Origin: Oscillospiraceae bacterium
GTDB lineage: Bacteria > Bacillota > Clostridia > Oscillospirales > Oscillospiraceae
NCBI GenBank assembly: GCA_017458335.1
Contig: JAFTFT010000011.1
Location: forward strand, 1-59,376
DNA length: 59,376 nucleotides
Direction of reading: 5' to 3'
Positions 59,030-59,376 of this stretch are shown piece by piece (positions within the stretch are counted from its first letter, which is position 1; every line of letters starts with the position of its first letter). The translations under genes were made by a program, and so were the position numbers. The notes beneath the pieces were generated by a model that searched no databases, was not told where the DNA came from, and saw nothing but the letters and a program-made list of their open reading frames with translations.

Positions 59030-59075
59030 AAAAAAGCAGCCCGCTGCGGGAGCATTTCGCGCCCCGCTGCGGGCT
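59030..59075 (-). terminator. Terminator of the holin gene
   Basis: The arms AGCCCGCTGCGGG (59038-59050) and CCCGCTGCGGGCT (59063-59075) pair with one mismatch. On the minus strand a run of six T follows. Confidence 0.8.
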
Positions 59076-59092
59076 GGCAGTTTCGTTACCTA

Positions 59093-59376
59093 TTACATTG
59101 GGCTTTGAGCTGATTTTTGATCTCTATTATGCAGCTGTTCAAGCACCGCTTTCAGCTGGTCGGGGACCGGCAGGCCGAGGTGAGCGGCGTTCTCCAGGAT
59201 GGAGAGGCCGTTGTTGGCGATCGCCCAGAAGATCACGGCGGTACGCAGGACGCCGGGCTGGTTCAGGACGTGCACGTCCAGAACCTGGGCGATGCCCACC
59301 AGAAGGAAGGTCAGCACCTTCCGGCAGAGGCCGCGGAAGCCAACCGCAGAACTGAGCTTATGGTCCTCGATGGCGC
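59093..59376 (-). CDS. Phage-type holin, N-terminus beyond window edge
   Basis: The frame is open from the right edge (last full codon at 59374) to TAA at 59095-59093, 93 visible codons. Two membrane spans (about LTFLLVGIAQVLDV and TAVIFWAIANNGLSIL) and the end ENAAHLGLPVPDQLKAVLEQ match the toxin-secretion/phage-lysis holin family found in Firmicutes prophages. An amidase would usually neighbour it, presumably off-window. It could mark a prophage remnant or a domesticated lysis gene. Confidence 0.82.
   Translation of the reverse strand, partial: AIEDHKLSSAVGFRGLCRKVLTFLLVGIAQVLDVHVLNQPGVLRTAVIFWAIANNGLSILENAAHLGLPVPDQLKAVLEQLHNRDQKSAQSPM

Overview
The window reads as chromosomal DNA from a GC-rich, low-redox Clostridia-type member of the Bacillota, most plausibly an uncultured gut anaerobe. 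Pointers are strong AGGAGG-type ribosome sites, many consensus -35/-10 promoters with 17-base spacing, a tRNA-Leu with encoded CCA, double-glycine peptide leaders, SLH/YD-repeat surface proteins, and a dominance of binding-protein ABC importers. This is inference from content; no taxonomic search was possible.

Layout. 1-1872: 3'-truncated, divergent NAD-dependent DNA ligase. 2-6.9 kb: ferric-iron-type ABC importer (binding protein, fused permease, ATPase). 6.9-8.7 kb: SpoIIE/RsbU-type phosphatase. 9.1 kb: tRNA-Leu(UAA). 9.3-10.1 kb: FliB-like protein. 10.3-16.8 kb: a five-gene surface operon: MBOAT O-acyltransferase, AlgX/AlgJ-like acetyltransferase, a catalytically dead transglutaminase-like protein, a lipoprotein, and a paralogous transglutaminase-like protein with an intact Cys-His-Asp triad. 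16.9-23 kb: LacI-controlled sugar importer with MalQ. 23-31 kb: oligopeptide-type importer co-directional with a two-cluster ferredoxin and an AprA/fumarate-reductase-like flavoprotein. 31-34 kb: PfkB kinase, AraC regulator, TylF-type methyltransferase. 34-38 kb: a second iron-type importer. 38.5-44 kb: a large mosaic acidic-repeat surface protein, a membrane protein with a SHOCT-like tail, and a divergently transcribed membrane-anchored HExxH protein. 44.2-49.3 kb: an unusual operon joining two sugar-type ABC permeases to a giant HlyD-like adaptor and a MacB-like periplasmic-domain protein, with no ATPase and no binding protein.

49.4-59 kb is an accessory region of small secreted proteins and recombination debris. 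It holds three intact members and one fragment of a secreted family I do not recognise, two YD-repeat proteins, a double-glycine-leader peptide gene whose 3' end is duplicated behind a truncated AAA-ATPase-like gene, an FHA-domain gene translationally coupled to a 46-codon upstream ORF, an FHA gene fragment elsewhere, orphan terminators, and a 79-bp repeat. A phage-type holin gene runs off the right edge.

How the parts work together. Several importers share one design: binding-protein gene first, then an intercistronic hairpin, then the membrane parts, which should keep binding protein in excess. The surface operon looks like a wall or polysaccharide O-acetylation and peptide-remodelling unit. 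The strongest candidates for something undescribed are the operon with an active/dead transglutaminase pair, the sugar-permease/HlyD/MacB operon, and the secreted-peptide region between 49 and 58 kb.
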